Origin: Mrakia gelida
Lineage: Eukaryota > Basidiomycota > Tremellomycetes > Cystofilobasidiales > Mrakiaceae
Direction: 5' to 3'
NCBI GenBank assembly: GCA_024345305.1
Contig: BRON01000005.1
Coordinates: 1,116,001-1,180,000 of the forward strand
DNA length: 64,000 bases
Each line of letters starts with the position of its first letter. Position 1 is the stretch's first letter. A model generated the notes under the pieces. It saw nothing but the letters and a program-made list of their open reading frames with translations. It was not told the DNA's origin and did not search any database. A program made the translations under genes and the position numbers. Below, piece after piece: positions 46,986 to 57,606 of this stretch.

Positions 46986-49721
46986 ATGCCTAAATCCACC
47001 TCTACCTCCGCCTCCGCCCTGAGGGAAGAACGGCGACGCGCTTCTGCGTCCACTTCCTCCCTCGTCAACACCTCTGCTCTCGCGAGACTCTTGTTGGATA
47101 AGAAGTCGACGAACTTCTTGACGAAGCTTTTTGCGTAAGTTCACCTTTCCGTCCCTCTCTGCGAAGTATTCTTGTGTTCCTTCGCGTGCAAGGAAGGAGG
47201 GAAGGGGAGCCGACGAGGAAGGGTACCACGCCGGTCTGACATGCTCTTCTTCTTCCCTTTCTCCTTCTCTCTTCAGTCATCTTCAAGACCATCAATCCAA
47301 TCCTGGAGAGCACGATATTCGATGGTGCAGCGACAACAAGACTCTGGCTGTTGGTGAGTGTCGAGCGCCAATTTTCGAGGGGAGAAGATGGAGCTGATCC
47401 TCGTCGAACATCTACCTTCCCCTAGCCGAGCCCAAGCTCTTCGCCGACATGGTTCTTCCTCGACTTTACAAGCACTCGAACTTCGAAACCTTCATCAGAC
47501 AGGTATGTAGCAGATTTCAGCTTGACCCGTCGGCTTGAGGAAGAAAGTCGTCGCTGACCTTCCTTGCCTTCCTTTCTTCCCTCCCCCTCTCTTCCCTCCT
47601 TCCTTCACCTCGCTCTCCACCTTTCTTCGTCTCCCCTTCTTCCTTCTCTCGTGGAAGATGGATATCTACGGCGTGAGTGACATCACATACCTTCTTCACT
47701 CGTACTGAAACCTCGTCTCTTCGAGTCCGACGACAAAACAGCAACAAGTCGACCTTCGATCTCGCCTTCCTTCCTCGCCTTCTTCCTATCGCTGACCTTC
47801 CACTCATCTCGCGTTCTCTTCCCATCTCTCCTTCACCGCTCCATCCAGTTCTCCCGATGCCAGCCTCTCACTGATGGGTGAGTAGATTCCTCCTCTTCCG
47901 CCTCCGAGCCGCTTGACCTGTCCTCGTCTTCCTTCCTCAACGCTTTCTCACGCCGTCTCCTTTTTCCTTTTTTCTTTTGCTTTCGCTGTAACAGAAAACT
48001 CGGTGAACGACTCTGGATCCACGAGAAGTTCGATAGGTTCACGTCTCTTTCAGAGTGAGTTTCAAACTTGTCGCATCGTTTCGTCTCACGCTCGTCGCGT
48101 CGCTCTCCCGCTGTTTCAGTTCTAGTCCCTCTTCCTACCATATTTTCTGACGGCACCCTCTCTTTTGCCTCTCTCATTTTCTCTTGAACAGGGCCATCAC
48201 CTACCAACGTCGAGCTGGTCCCAAGTCCAAGATCAATCCCAGGAGGAAGGACTCCGGTCCTTCGTCGAATGCCTCGAGGAAGAGAGTTAACCCATACCAC
48301 GGCTGGGGAGGAGTGAGTTATCTTCCCTCTGGGATGTCGCTTATTGGACAGATCACGCTGACCGCTTCTTCTTTCCTTTCGTGGTTCTCCTCCCTAGAAA
48401 CGACCAGGACTCAACATCATCGACAGCATGACCAGCACGCCTCTCGTCGTCGAGCGCAAGCAACGAACAGCCGCGAAGCCGAGAGAGGAGGAACATCAGC
48501 CTCAAGAGGATCTCGATATCGTCGTCGAGGAGGAGGAGAAGGTCGTCATCGCGTCGAAGGTCGAGGAGCCGGTCGAGCCAGTCGCGTCGCCCGTCGAGGA
48601 TCAACACCTCCTCGTCGACTCGGTCGCCGTCGCTCTCGCCACGGAGTCTCTCGCCGACGTCGAGACTGGTTCTGTCACCTCCGAAGTGGAATCCACTCGA
48701 TCCTTCGCTTCCCTCTCGTCGTTCAACTCGTCCTCCAGGCCGTCGTCCCCAAGCGTCAACCTTCTCGGCGTCTCGACCCTCCCTCCTCGCTCTCGACTCA
48801 ACACTATGACTTCAGCACCGGCCTCCGTTCACACTCCCTACCGACGATCCATCTCCCTCACCTCTCCACTCGCCAGCTTCGCCGCTTCTCGAGCTCTTCG
48901 AGGGAACCCCCTCACCATCGCCGCTCCTCTCCCCTCCTCCTTCTACAATCACCGCTCTCCCATCCCATCCCCTCTCGATCCTCCCTCCTTCCCCTTCCCC
49001 ACCCAGAACCAACTTCAATCTCCTCCTTCCTCGCCAAGGATCTCGATTGCGTCGGAGGACAGCGCGTTGAGAACTCCCCTCGGAAGTCACTGGGAGCTCG
49101 AGGAGGTCGGAGAGTTGAACCTCGGAAGAGGACGAGTCGCGTCCGGCTCCGGACGACGAAACACGGTTGGATCGATGGACAGGCTTCCTGGGATCTACGA
49201 GTCTGTCGGTACCTCGGGAGTTTCTGAGAACGCGATGGGACGGCGATCTTCTGACGTTGGCCGAGGACAAGGTGAGTCGCGTCTCCTCTCTTTCTCGTTT
49301 ACCTTCGCTCTTTACTGATCCCACCTCTTTCGGGCGTTTTGCAGACTGTTATCAACCCATGTCACCTCCTCCCACTCGATCCCACTACGCTCCTCCCTCG
49401 CCTCGACACCAATACGCGTCCTCGTCATCCGTCCTCTTCGGCTCGAACTCGACTCCCTACTACCATCGACTCCAGTCTCCTCCCTCTCCCTACTACGAAC
49501 CCTCTCCCGCTCCCTACTCCTACCCTCCTCCTCCTCAGCACGCCTACCAACACGCTCGACACGCTCCCGTCGAAGGATATCAGCAGCAGCAGCAGCAACA
49601 ACATCCTCGCTTCGCGTCGACCTCTCGAGGAGGAGGAGGAGGAAAAGCGTTCAGCTCTCAGGTCAGGAGGGTTCAGAGCTCGGGCAACTTGATTGGAAGG
49701 AAGTCCGCTCAGGGGTGGTAG
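46986..49721 (+). CDS. HSF-type transcription factor
   Basis: The start at 46986 gives a basic Ser-rich head (MPKSTSTSASALREERRRAS). The HSF DNA-binding domain spans exons from about 47083 to 48056: TNFLTKLFAHLQDH, then EHDIRWCSDNKTLAV, EPKLFADMVLPRLYKHSNFE, TFIRQMDIYGFSRCQP, and KLGERLWIHEKFDRFTS. FxTKL, IRW, LPRLYKHSNFxxFIRQMxxYGF is the canonical signature including the recognition helix. Next comes a basic stretch (RRAGPKSKINPRRKD, NPYHGWGG) and an acidic region (EEEHQPQEDLDIVVEEEEKV). The long tail is Ser/Pro/Tyr-rich, with a glutamine run at 49581-49604 and a glycine run before the end. No heptad HR-A/B trimerisation region is obvious. It may therefore be an Sfl1- or Skn7-like or orphan member rather than Hsf1. 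Confidence 0.88.
49581..49604 (+). repeat. CAG/CAA repeat encoding polyglutamine
   Basis: Seven to eight consecutive Gln codons, mostly CAG, in the C-terminal tail of the HSF-type factor. Confidence 0.9.
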
Positions 49722-50669
49722 CTGGGTGTCTACGTTGGGCACAGGGGTCAACGGGGGGGTTCGGTTTCTCGTCGTCGACTTTGTTTCGTGTTCGTTGGTT
49801 GCCCTTTAGTTCTCTTTCTTTGGCTCGCTCTCGTTTATCGGTTGGCTCGTTTCTTTGTTGATCTGTCCGAACGTGTTTCTCTCTCCGTGTTCACTTCCTT
49901 CGCCTCAGTTTCCCTTTGGGCTTCTTTGCTGCTTGCCGGTCTCGTTCTCTCCCTTCACTTCTTTCTTCCTCGACTCTCTTCACGGACTCTCATAGCCCTC
50001 TCGTCTTCCTCTTGTTGCTCTTTGTTTCGAACACCTTGTTTTCTGTTTCCGTTTCGCCTCGTCTCCTACAACCCTCCCTTCTTAGCGACCGGACATTGGT
50101 TCTCGTTTTCGTCTTCTCTCCTTCTCTTCCCCGTACCTACCTCGAACAATCTTTGCCAGTCAAACCTAGCCCTCGTAGACTCTCGTCCCACTCACCATAG
50201 CTCGACGCTCCTTTGCCTCCTCGTCTCCTCTCTCTCTCTCTCTCTCTCGCCCTCGCGTCGTCGTCTCTCGTCTCCTTTGTTTTTCTTGTTTACATCTTTG
50301 CATCCTCCTCAATCAAACTAGACTTCACACACAAACACTCTCGTTAGACTCCCATCTTCCCTTTCCTCTTTAGTCTCTGATACGATGTGTTCCTTTTCAA
50401 ACCCAAGAGGAGGAAGATTGAGATGAGCGAACGTGTCGACTTCCGCGTCTTCTCGACCCCCGTTCCCCCTCGCTTCTACGACTATGTACACGCCTCGAGA
50501 GCAAGATTGAGAGGATTGTTTGATATATCGAGCAAATAATACTAGCACCGGGACCCAAGGAAAACTAGAATACAACCATCGACGCGTCCTCCGTCCTCGA
50601 CCGAACGATCAACCTCGTCAACCCTCTTTCCGCTTCTCCAGCGACTCCCAACACCTCAGCGACTGCCCC
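49722..50669. other. Convergent intergenic region
   Basis: 948 bp between convergent stops. The + strand is very T/C-rich up to about 50310, including a (CT)n run at 50226-50247, and one GACGCGTC lies at 50581-50588. Open frames are compositional. No gene is seen. Confidence 0.55.
50226..50247 (+). repeat. (CT)n dinucleotide repeat
   Basis: About eleven consecutive CT dinucleotides in the region downstream of the HSF-type gene. Confidence 0.9.
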
Positions 50670-53600
50670 CTACTTCTGCTTTTTGGCGCCATACTCTGTT
50701 ACGGGCCAGTTCCAGAACCAAGGAAGGGAATGGAAGCGCAGGGAAGAGTCAGCACTCGATTCGATTCCAGCTCGACGCGACTCGAACGGAAAGAAATTAG
50801 AAAGGGACTCACTATCTCCACCGTCGTCTCCCTTCCTCTTCGCAGCACCGTTCGCCGCAGTAATCTGGTTCCTTTCCGGCTCGGAAGAACTCGAGGAGCA
50901 GTCGGCGCAGAACCATTCTGGCTCCTCAGGGAAGGACGCGAGAGGAGGCGAAAGGCAGCCGATGTGGAACGCCTTGTCGCACTGAGGGTCGAAAAAAACC
51001 GACGAGAGAAGGGTCAGCGAACTAAGCAGAGATGGCTCGAAGGAGGTCGAGAAAGGAAGGGACGAACGATATCACAAGCCAGCGGTCCCTCGACTTCTCC
51101 CTCCCCGTCGACTTTGTCGACATGGCAAACGGAGCAGAGATCCTCCTCATCGTCGGCTTCGATCTCGGGGTGCCTAGGAAGCTCGGCGTACTTGTCGTTG
51201 GGGACGACGAGGAAGATCGCGGAGTGAGCGGAGGCGGCGACGCTGAAAGGGAGAGACGACGCGATGTCAACATTGAAGTTCGCTCGAGCGAGAAGAACGA
51301 AGGTAAGAAGAGGAGAGCTCACTCGATGACCTTCATTCCAGCGAGCGGCATAAGCTTTGTTGGCTGTGTCGCACTCTTGGGCTGATCCTCTCCGAGTCCG
51401 AGTTCTGTGGCGAGACGAAAGAGAGCGAGATCAGCCTCCGACTCCTTCCAATCGAGACGCGCAAGGAGAGAAAGATAGCTCACCTCCGTTCAGAGTTCCC
51501 TGTCCAAACCCAACCGACAAGGTCATTCCCACCTCCTCCTTGTCTACAGCCTCGCAAAGAGCGAAGTTGGCACTGCAACCGAGAAAAGGAACGGAGAAGG
51601 TCAGACAGCGAGTTTCGATTCGGAAGTCGCGTCGAAAACTGACCCAGTTCCAGCAGCAGTCTTGAGGACCTTGAGACCCATGAGATCACCGAGGTATTTG
51701 AAGGTAGTGTCTGTTGAGGTGAGGGAGAAGACGATCGAAAGGGAAGGGAAGCGTGAATTTCGATCGACGACGCGACGAAGGACGACGAGAGCGAAAAGAC
51801 GAACAAGGAGCTCCTCCAGATCCAGGGCCAGTGGTCTTGAACTTTCCAGCGATGTAGTAGGTGTTCGAGTTGTCGATGACAGTCTGAAAAACAGCGCGTC
51901 GTAGCGAAAGTCAGCGGGAAGGCCAGATCGAGCGAGCGAGGTAGTCGAGAACGAACCGAGCAGGAGGCACCGCACTGAACCATCGAACGAAGACTAGTCA
52001 GCGTCGGATCAGACGAAAAGGGGAGATTCAAGCGAGATAGACTGACGCTGATGAACTTGGCTCGAGCAGTGACTCGTTCTTGAGCGAACTGAGGGATGTT
52101 GACGGGGAAAAGTCGATCCCTCTGATCCTGCAGACCCATTCGGCAGTACCCTCCGTATCCCCAAGCGTAGACGAAGCCTTCAGAGCTCAGAGCGAGACCT
52201 AAAGCCGAGTAGTGAAGGAGTCAGCTTGCGAGGTATCGGAGATCGAAGGAAGCGAACGTACTGTGAGAGTGTCCGGACGCGACTTGAACGATCTTCTGGC
52301 CATCGAGAGCTCCTCGGACGAGTTGAGGCTGCCAGCTGACTTCGAACGCGTTCTTTCCCGCCGCGACGATGTGCTCTCCTGTTCGTCCGTGACCGAGCTG
52401 GCCGTTTTCTGCTGATCCAAACTGTGGCGAGGAGAAGAACGAGGTAGAGAGGAGGGGAGGGTGCGAAGACGGGTCAGCTCGAGGAGGCGAGATCGAGGAA
52501 TGAAACGCGCAAACTCACAGAGTAGACTACGAGGAGAATGCACAAACAGGGGTATCGTCAGTTGACTTTTTCCTGGGGATTTGTCGAAAGACGAGCGAAC
52601 GACGCGTTCCAGCGAAAGGAAACTCACCTCGTCCATCTTCGGAAAGCAAGAGCGAGAAGTTGACTCCAGCTGATCCAGATACGATCTTGTTCGCTCCCCA
52701 AGGCCCCGAAATCTTGGTGAAGGTCTTGATCTCGGCCTGAGCGGTACTGAGTCCACACTACGAACGAGAGAAAGAGAGGGAAGGCGACGCGAGAGTCAGT
52801 TCGAGCGGTCCTCGTCGTTTCGCTACGGACGAAACGGGCCCCCTCTCGAGGCTCCCCCTTTCTCTGTTGAGAGCAATTCCTTGCTCTGAGCGTTCCGCTC
52901 CTGGCTCCTGGGCAGAGAGGGCGAGAACAACCGAGACGAGACAGAGAACGAGGGCAACTCACCTGTCCGACCTTATTCTCTCCAGCAGCCCAAGCGCTAC
53001 CCTCCGAGTCGATAAGGATGGTGACGTTCTTTCCGGTGACGGCGGAGACGAACTTGGCCGTAGGAGAGGCTCCAAAAGTGGCTGGGGAGACGTGTTTGGG
53101 CGCGATTTCAGAGATGAAAGCGTCTTGAACAGAGGGACCGAGAGCTTGAGGGACGTTTCGTCCGAACAGGTAGGCGTGGCCATTGACTGTGAGATGCAGA
53201 TGATAAGGAAGAGTCAAATCAGTATAGGGAGTGGAATCAAACGACCAGAGAAAGAGAGAGGGACGGGAAGGGAGAGGAGGGACGCGGGCGAGAGCGAACG
53301 AGAACCGAGGGAAGGAGTGAGCGGAAAGAAACGTACCATCCAAGCAAACGACGTGGTCTGAAGACGACGAAGAGTAGATCCCAGTGGTTTTGACGTTCGA
53401 GAGGGATCGGATGATGTGAGGGGAGAGTAAATCGGGTCGCCTGTGTAGCGGAAAAGAGAAGGTCGAGTCAGCCCTCTTTTCTCCCTCGACTCGTTTTTGA
53501 CCCACGGATACAAGAGCAGGAGAGCAAGAAAATGGGGTGATGCCACACGCCACAGGTAAAAGGGGACCCGGGGAAAAGCCTCAGGGGTCGACTGCACCAG

Positions 53601-54164
53601 ATTTCACTTCCAACCGCGAGAAACCGACGAAAAAGCAATCGCGTCTTGCTCGTCGGGGCTGAACTCCTTCCTCCTCCCTTCCCTCTTCTCTCGCCCACTC
53701 AGCTACCCATCCACACCCCAGCCCCAAGCAAGGTAGCAGGATATAAAACTCACTCGTCGGAGTCAGCCTTGGACTTCTTTCCGAGGTTGGGCCTGGTGAG
53801 AGAAGGGACGAGGAGGCAGATGGAAGAAAAGGGAAGGTCAGCTCGATGTTTGGTCTGTCTTTTTCGACGGTCTGCATCGAACGTGTCCCTCTTTTCGAAG
53901 AGATCGAGGGATGGTCGAAGACTAAAAAGGACGTACCAATCAGTTCCTCCACAGATGAGGACTGCTCGAGCGGAAGGACGACGGATGGGAGGAGGGAAGA
54001 GACGAGAGGAAAGAGAGGGAAGGAGAAGGCAGAGGTCAGCTTCGATGGTCTGAGCTTGCTTCTAGCAGTTGGAACGAGCCAAAAGAAGGGAGGAAGACGT
54101 GCGTACCTCTACCCCAGGCCTGCTCTTCTGGTGCTGTGGACGAGGATGCTTCGGTTGCCATCAT
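50670..54164 (-). CDS. RCC2-like RCC1-repeat protein with C-terminal PHD finger
   Basis: The start at 54164 gives [20 protein letters not shown]. The RCC1 propeller follows: [20 protein letters not shown] (resembles the LLIFGATNWDLIGRK opening of RCC2), [113 protein letters not shown] and [20 protein letters not shown]. After the last blade ([20 protein letters not shown]) an acidic linker leads to a PHD finger: CSVC, then [13 protein letters not shown], then WFCADC, giving the full Cys4-His-Cys3 set. The end is basic ([16 protein letters not shown]) and may be a nuclear signal. RCC2 acts in mitosis and small GTPase control; a PHD finger would bind histone H3 tails. About 12 exons. Confidence 0.85.
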
Positions 54165-54492
54165 TGAGTTGGATTGAAGGAGGCAGAAGGATCGAGTTGG
54201 AAGGTCAACAACTCGAGACTCGAAATCGAACTTGAGCTCGCTTTCCCTCCCTCCCACGGTCGTCACCGTCGATTTGTATGAGAGTACATAGACGAAAAGC
54301 TGGAGATGCGACTGATAGACGTTGAGAGCAGGTTCTGAACGTGAAAATGGTCATCAAAATTCGTTTCGTTCGGCTGCAGCCGTCTTCGTACGACCGCACG
54401 TCGTCGTCGTCTCCTTCTCCTATCCAACTGTCTCTCCTCTCCACCTCCCATAGCACGACGGTCACTAAGACCCCGGCTATATATCCTCCGTG

Positions 54493-55677
54493 CTAAGCGA
54501 GCGTCTCCAGGTGTCCCAGTCGATCAAGGACGACGCTCTTGCTCGTTTCCTCGATCTCCCCAGCGAGGAAGACCTCGTCCAGGATCGCGTAGACCTTATA
54601 GAAGTTGAACACCAGATCTAGCTCGTTCACGTTCTGGAAGAAGGCGTCTGTTGGAGGAGAATCATCGCAGGCCGAGGTCAGGGAAGGGAGGAAGGGGGGC
54701 AGAACGAGACGCGAGTCAGCTCGACGAACGCACGAGAAGGAAGAGGGAGAGATCTGGGCACGAACCTAGGACTTCGACGAAGAGATGGATAGCTTCAAGA
54801 TACGCGAGATCGTTGTCGTTGGAATCCGCGCAGATGCAGAAGAAGAGGCCTGCGTATCGTCTGAGGATGAGAAGCACGCGAGGACGAGCCGGTCAGCTGC
54901 GAGATCCACCGAGCGAGGTGAAGCTTTCGAGGACGAACCGGTAGACGATTTTGTAGGTACGGAACTGAGAGATAAGAGCAAGCAAGCTAGAGTCAGTGAT
55001 ATAATGGCAGAAGGAGCGGGAGAAAGGAGGTGGAGACGACACGAGCTCGAGCGACGCGCGGAACGCGCGGGCGCGCCCTCAGCCAACGGACGATTTCTGC
55101 CACTCAAAAACATCTTCGTGAGCTTCGAAAAGGTTGGGGAACCTCTCTGCAACTCCACGACTCGAGAGGAGCTCCTACAGCAGTAGACGAAGCAATCCCG
55201 GTCAGCCCCGTCGACCCTCCTCGAGCTCACTTCCTCCACCTCCCTCCCCCTCCCTCAAGCTTCCACCTCGGCCCATCCGACTCCCAGCGAGCCCAAAGCT
55301 CTTCACTCCATCCCATCCCAAGAACAAACCACTCAGCTATCACTCACCTCAACGAAGTTCGACTGAAACTTCGTATCCCTCGGCGCAACCAATCGATGAA
55401 CCTCGCCTCTCAGTCGAACCTGCAGTACACACGCCCACCCAACCCAAAGTTCGGTCAGTATCTCATCCATGTACTTAGCCTTATTGAATCCAAGAGAGAA
55501 GGATGAAATCGCGGAGCAGAGCGAAGGAGAGAGGGAGGGAAGGAAGGAACGAAGCGGAGTTGAGCTTCGACCTTCACGAGCCCACCAACTCACCTTCTCG
55601 TCATCCTCGTAGGGAACGTACCACTTGCTGAGTCGAGTCTTGCCTTGTCGATTCTGGACGAGGATGAAGCGGATCAT
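54493..55677 (-). CDS. APS2: AP-2 clathrin adaptor sigma subunit, copy B (5 exons)
   Basis: Small subunit of the AP-2 endocytic adaptor. Exons: 55594-55677, 55348-55419, 54939-54964, 54766-54860 and 54493-54647, which sum to 432 nt, exactly 143 codons plus stop, the usual AP2S1 size. Sequence landmarks: [95 protein letters not shown], and [17 protein letters not shown]. The conserved Arg in the RGEVHR segment and the hydrophobic dileucine-binding strand are intact. A paralogue with roughly 85-90% identical residues lies directly upstream (56081-57433). Relative to it, this copy lacks the two last introns. Intron 2 (54965-55347, 383 nt) is long. The protein ends LGHLETLA where the other ends LDFLEKLE. 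Confidence 0.95.
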
Positions 55678-56080
55678 CTCGACGAGGCCGTGTGGAGGAG
55701 AAGAGGGAAGGAGGGAGAGAGAGAGAGTGGTGGCCAGGGGAAAGACGAGAAGGGAAGATGGGTTGGTGCCGAGAGGTGCGAGTTCGTCGCTAAGCTGGAC
55801 GAGGACGCGCGACGAACGACGAAACCGAGAGAGGATGAAGTGCGAGATGTAACAGGGAGGAAGGAGGTGTATGAGTGTGCGTAAAAGATGTCATCAAAAA
55901 TCGTGTGTTGCCCTTCCTTCCTGAAACCTAACCTGACCTGCCTGAGGTCCTCCGAACGCTTCCCTGCTCTCCCTCCTTCCCTCGCTGCCTTCTGGGTATC
56001 TCTATCCTCCTGCTCGCTCTCTCCGGCACTCTCCAGACCCAACCGGACGAGTCCTTCCACCCTAGACCCTGACGAAACCC

Positions 56081-57433
56081 CTACTCGAGCTTCTCCAAGA
56101 AGTCCAACCGGTCGAGCACGACGTTCTTGCTGGTTTCCTCGATTTCGCCGGCTAGGAATACCTCGTCCAGGAGAGAGTAGACCTGGAGAAGAGAAGAGGG
56201 GATGAAAAATCAGCCTCAGGTGACGGTGGATCGCGCAGAGGGAGAGAGGAAGAGCTTACTTTGTAGAAGTTGAACACGAGATCGAGCTGTAACGAGCGAG
56301 GAGGAAAGTGAAGGAGTTTGCGAGTCAGCTCGGCGAGCGGGAGGGCGAGGCGAGCGACGAAGGAAAAGACGGACCTCGCAGACGTTCTGGAAGAAGGCAT
56401 CTGTTGGTAGAAGAAGGACGAGGGAGGGAAGCATCAGCTCGAGAGACGAGAGATGGGCTGAAGGTTGAGGCTCATGAACTGACCCAGAACCTCAACGAAG
56501 AGATGGATGGCTTCCAGGTAGGCGAGTTCGTTGTCGTTGGAGTCGACGCAGATGCAGAAGAAGAGACCGGCGTAACGACTGGGAGAGAGATGAGAGGGAG
56601 GGACAAGGAGGTTGGGCGAGATCGGTCAGCTGCGACCTGATGAGGTTGATTGTGAGGGTTGAGAAGGGACAAACCGGTAGACGATCTTGTAGTTACGGAA
56701 CTGGAGAGAAGATGTATGAGTATATAGTCAGCTAGGCGGCAGAGGAAGGACGAGAACGAGGGAAGCTGCGAAGGAGGCGAGGTCGGAGGGAGGGAGGCTA
56801 GAGAAGGTCGAGCTCGCTCGAGCTGATCCTGCTAGAGAGCCCTGGCTTCCGAGCGCTCCATAGACTCCCCAGATTCTACCAGCAGCCCAATCTGCATCGA
56901 CTTGAGTGCTCGAGCAGACGCGACCTCCGGGCCAGCCTATGAGGGAAGGAGACGATGGAACAAAGGAGGAAGGCGAGGTCGGTTGACGTCCTTCCTTCCT
57001 TCCCTCCCTCCGAGCTCAACCTTCCTTCCTACAAGCACCCCAACCACTATCCCTTCGAGCGCATGGATTCCGACCCGTCCCCACTGTCCACGCATCCTCC
57101 TGGAACGAAGGACAATCGACTCACCTCGACGAAATTGGACTGGTACTTCTGATCTCGAGGTGCGATGAGCCGATGCACCTCTCCTCTCAGTCGGACCTGC
57201 AAAGGGGAGCCCAAAGCAGAGGAAAGCCAACAAAGTGGTCAGCAATCTATACTGCAGCGATAATTTGCGCTCGAGAACTAGCAAGAGAGCTGAAGGAGGT
57301 CGAGCGAAGACGAAGGGAGGAAGGGGAGGAAGCTGAGCTGTCGACTTACCTTCTCGTCGTCCTCGAAGGGCACATACCACTTGCTCAAACGAGTCTTCCC
57401 TTGTCGATTTTGAATTAAGATGAACCGGATCAT
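56081..57433 (-). CDS. APS2: AP-2 clathrin adaptor sigma subunit, copy A (7 exons)
   Basis: Exons: 57350-57433, 57125-57196, 56675-56700, 56484-56578, 56375-56400, 56259-56285 and 56081-56182. They sum to 432 nt, again 143 codons plus stop. Landmarks: [89 protein letters not shown] and [20 protein letters not shown]. The first four intron positions and phases equal those of copy B. Two further introns split the C-terminal part at CE/LDL and FYK/VYS. Intron 2 (56701-57124, 424 nt) is long. This copy probably keeps the ancestral gene structure. It is divergent from the AT-hook gene, with 173 bp between starts. Confidence 0.95.
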
Positions 57434-57606
57434 AGCTGGGGGAAATTGGAAGCCGAGAAAGAATAGAGGGTGGGATGGGGAGAGCTGATCGTTGAAGGAA
57501 CAAAGGAGGCTCTGTCCGGTCTCTCGATTTCTCGAAGGGCGTGAGCTCGACGCTTCCTTCCTCGCTCCTCTCTCCCACCCACAACTCCTCACGAAAACTC
57601 GCTAGC

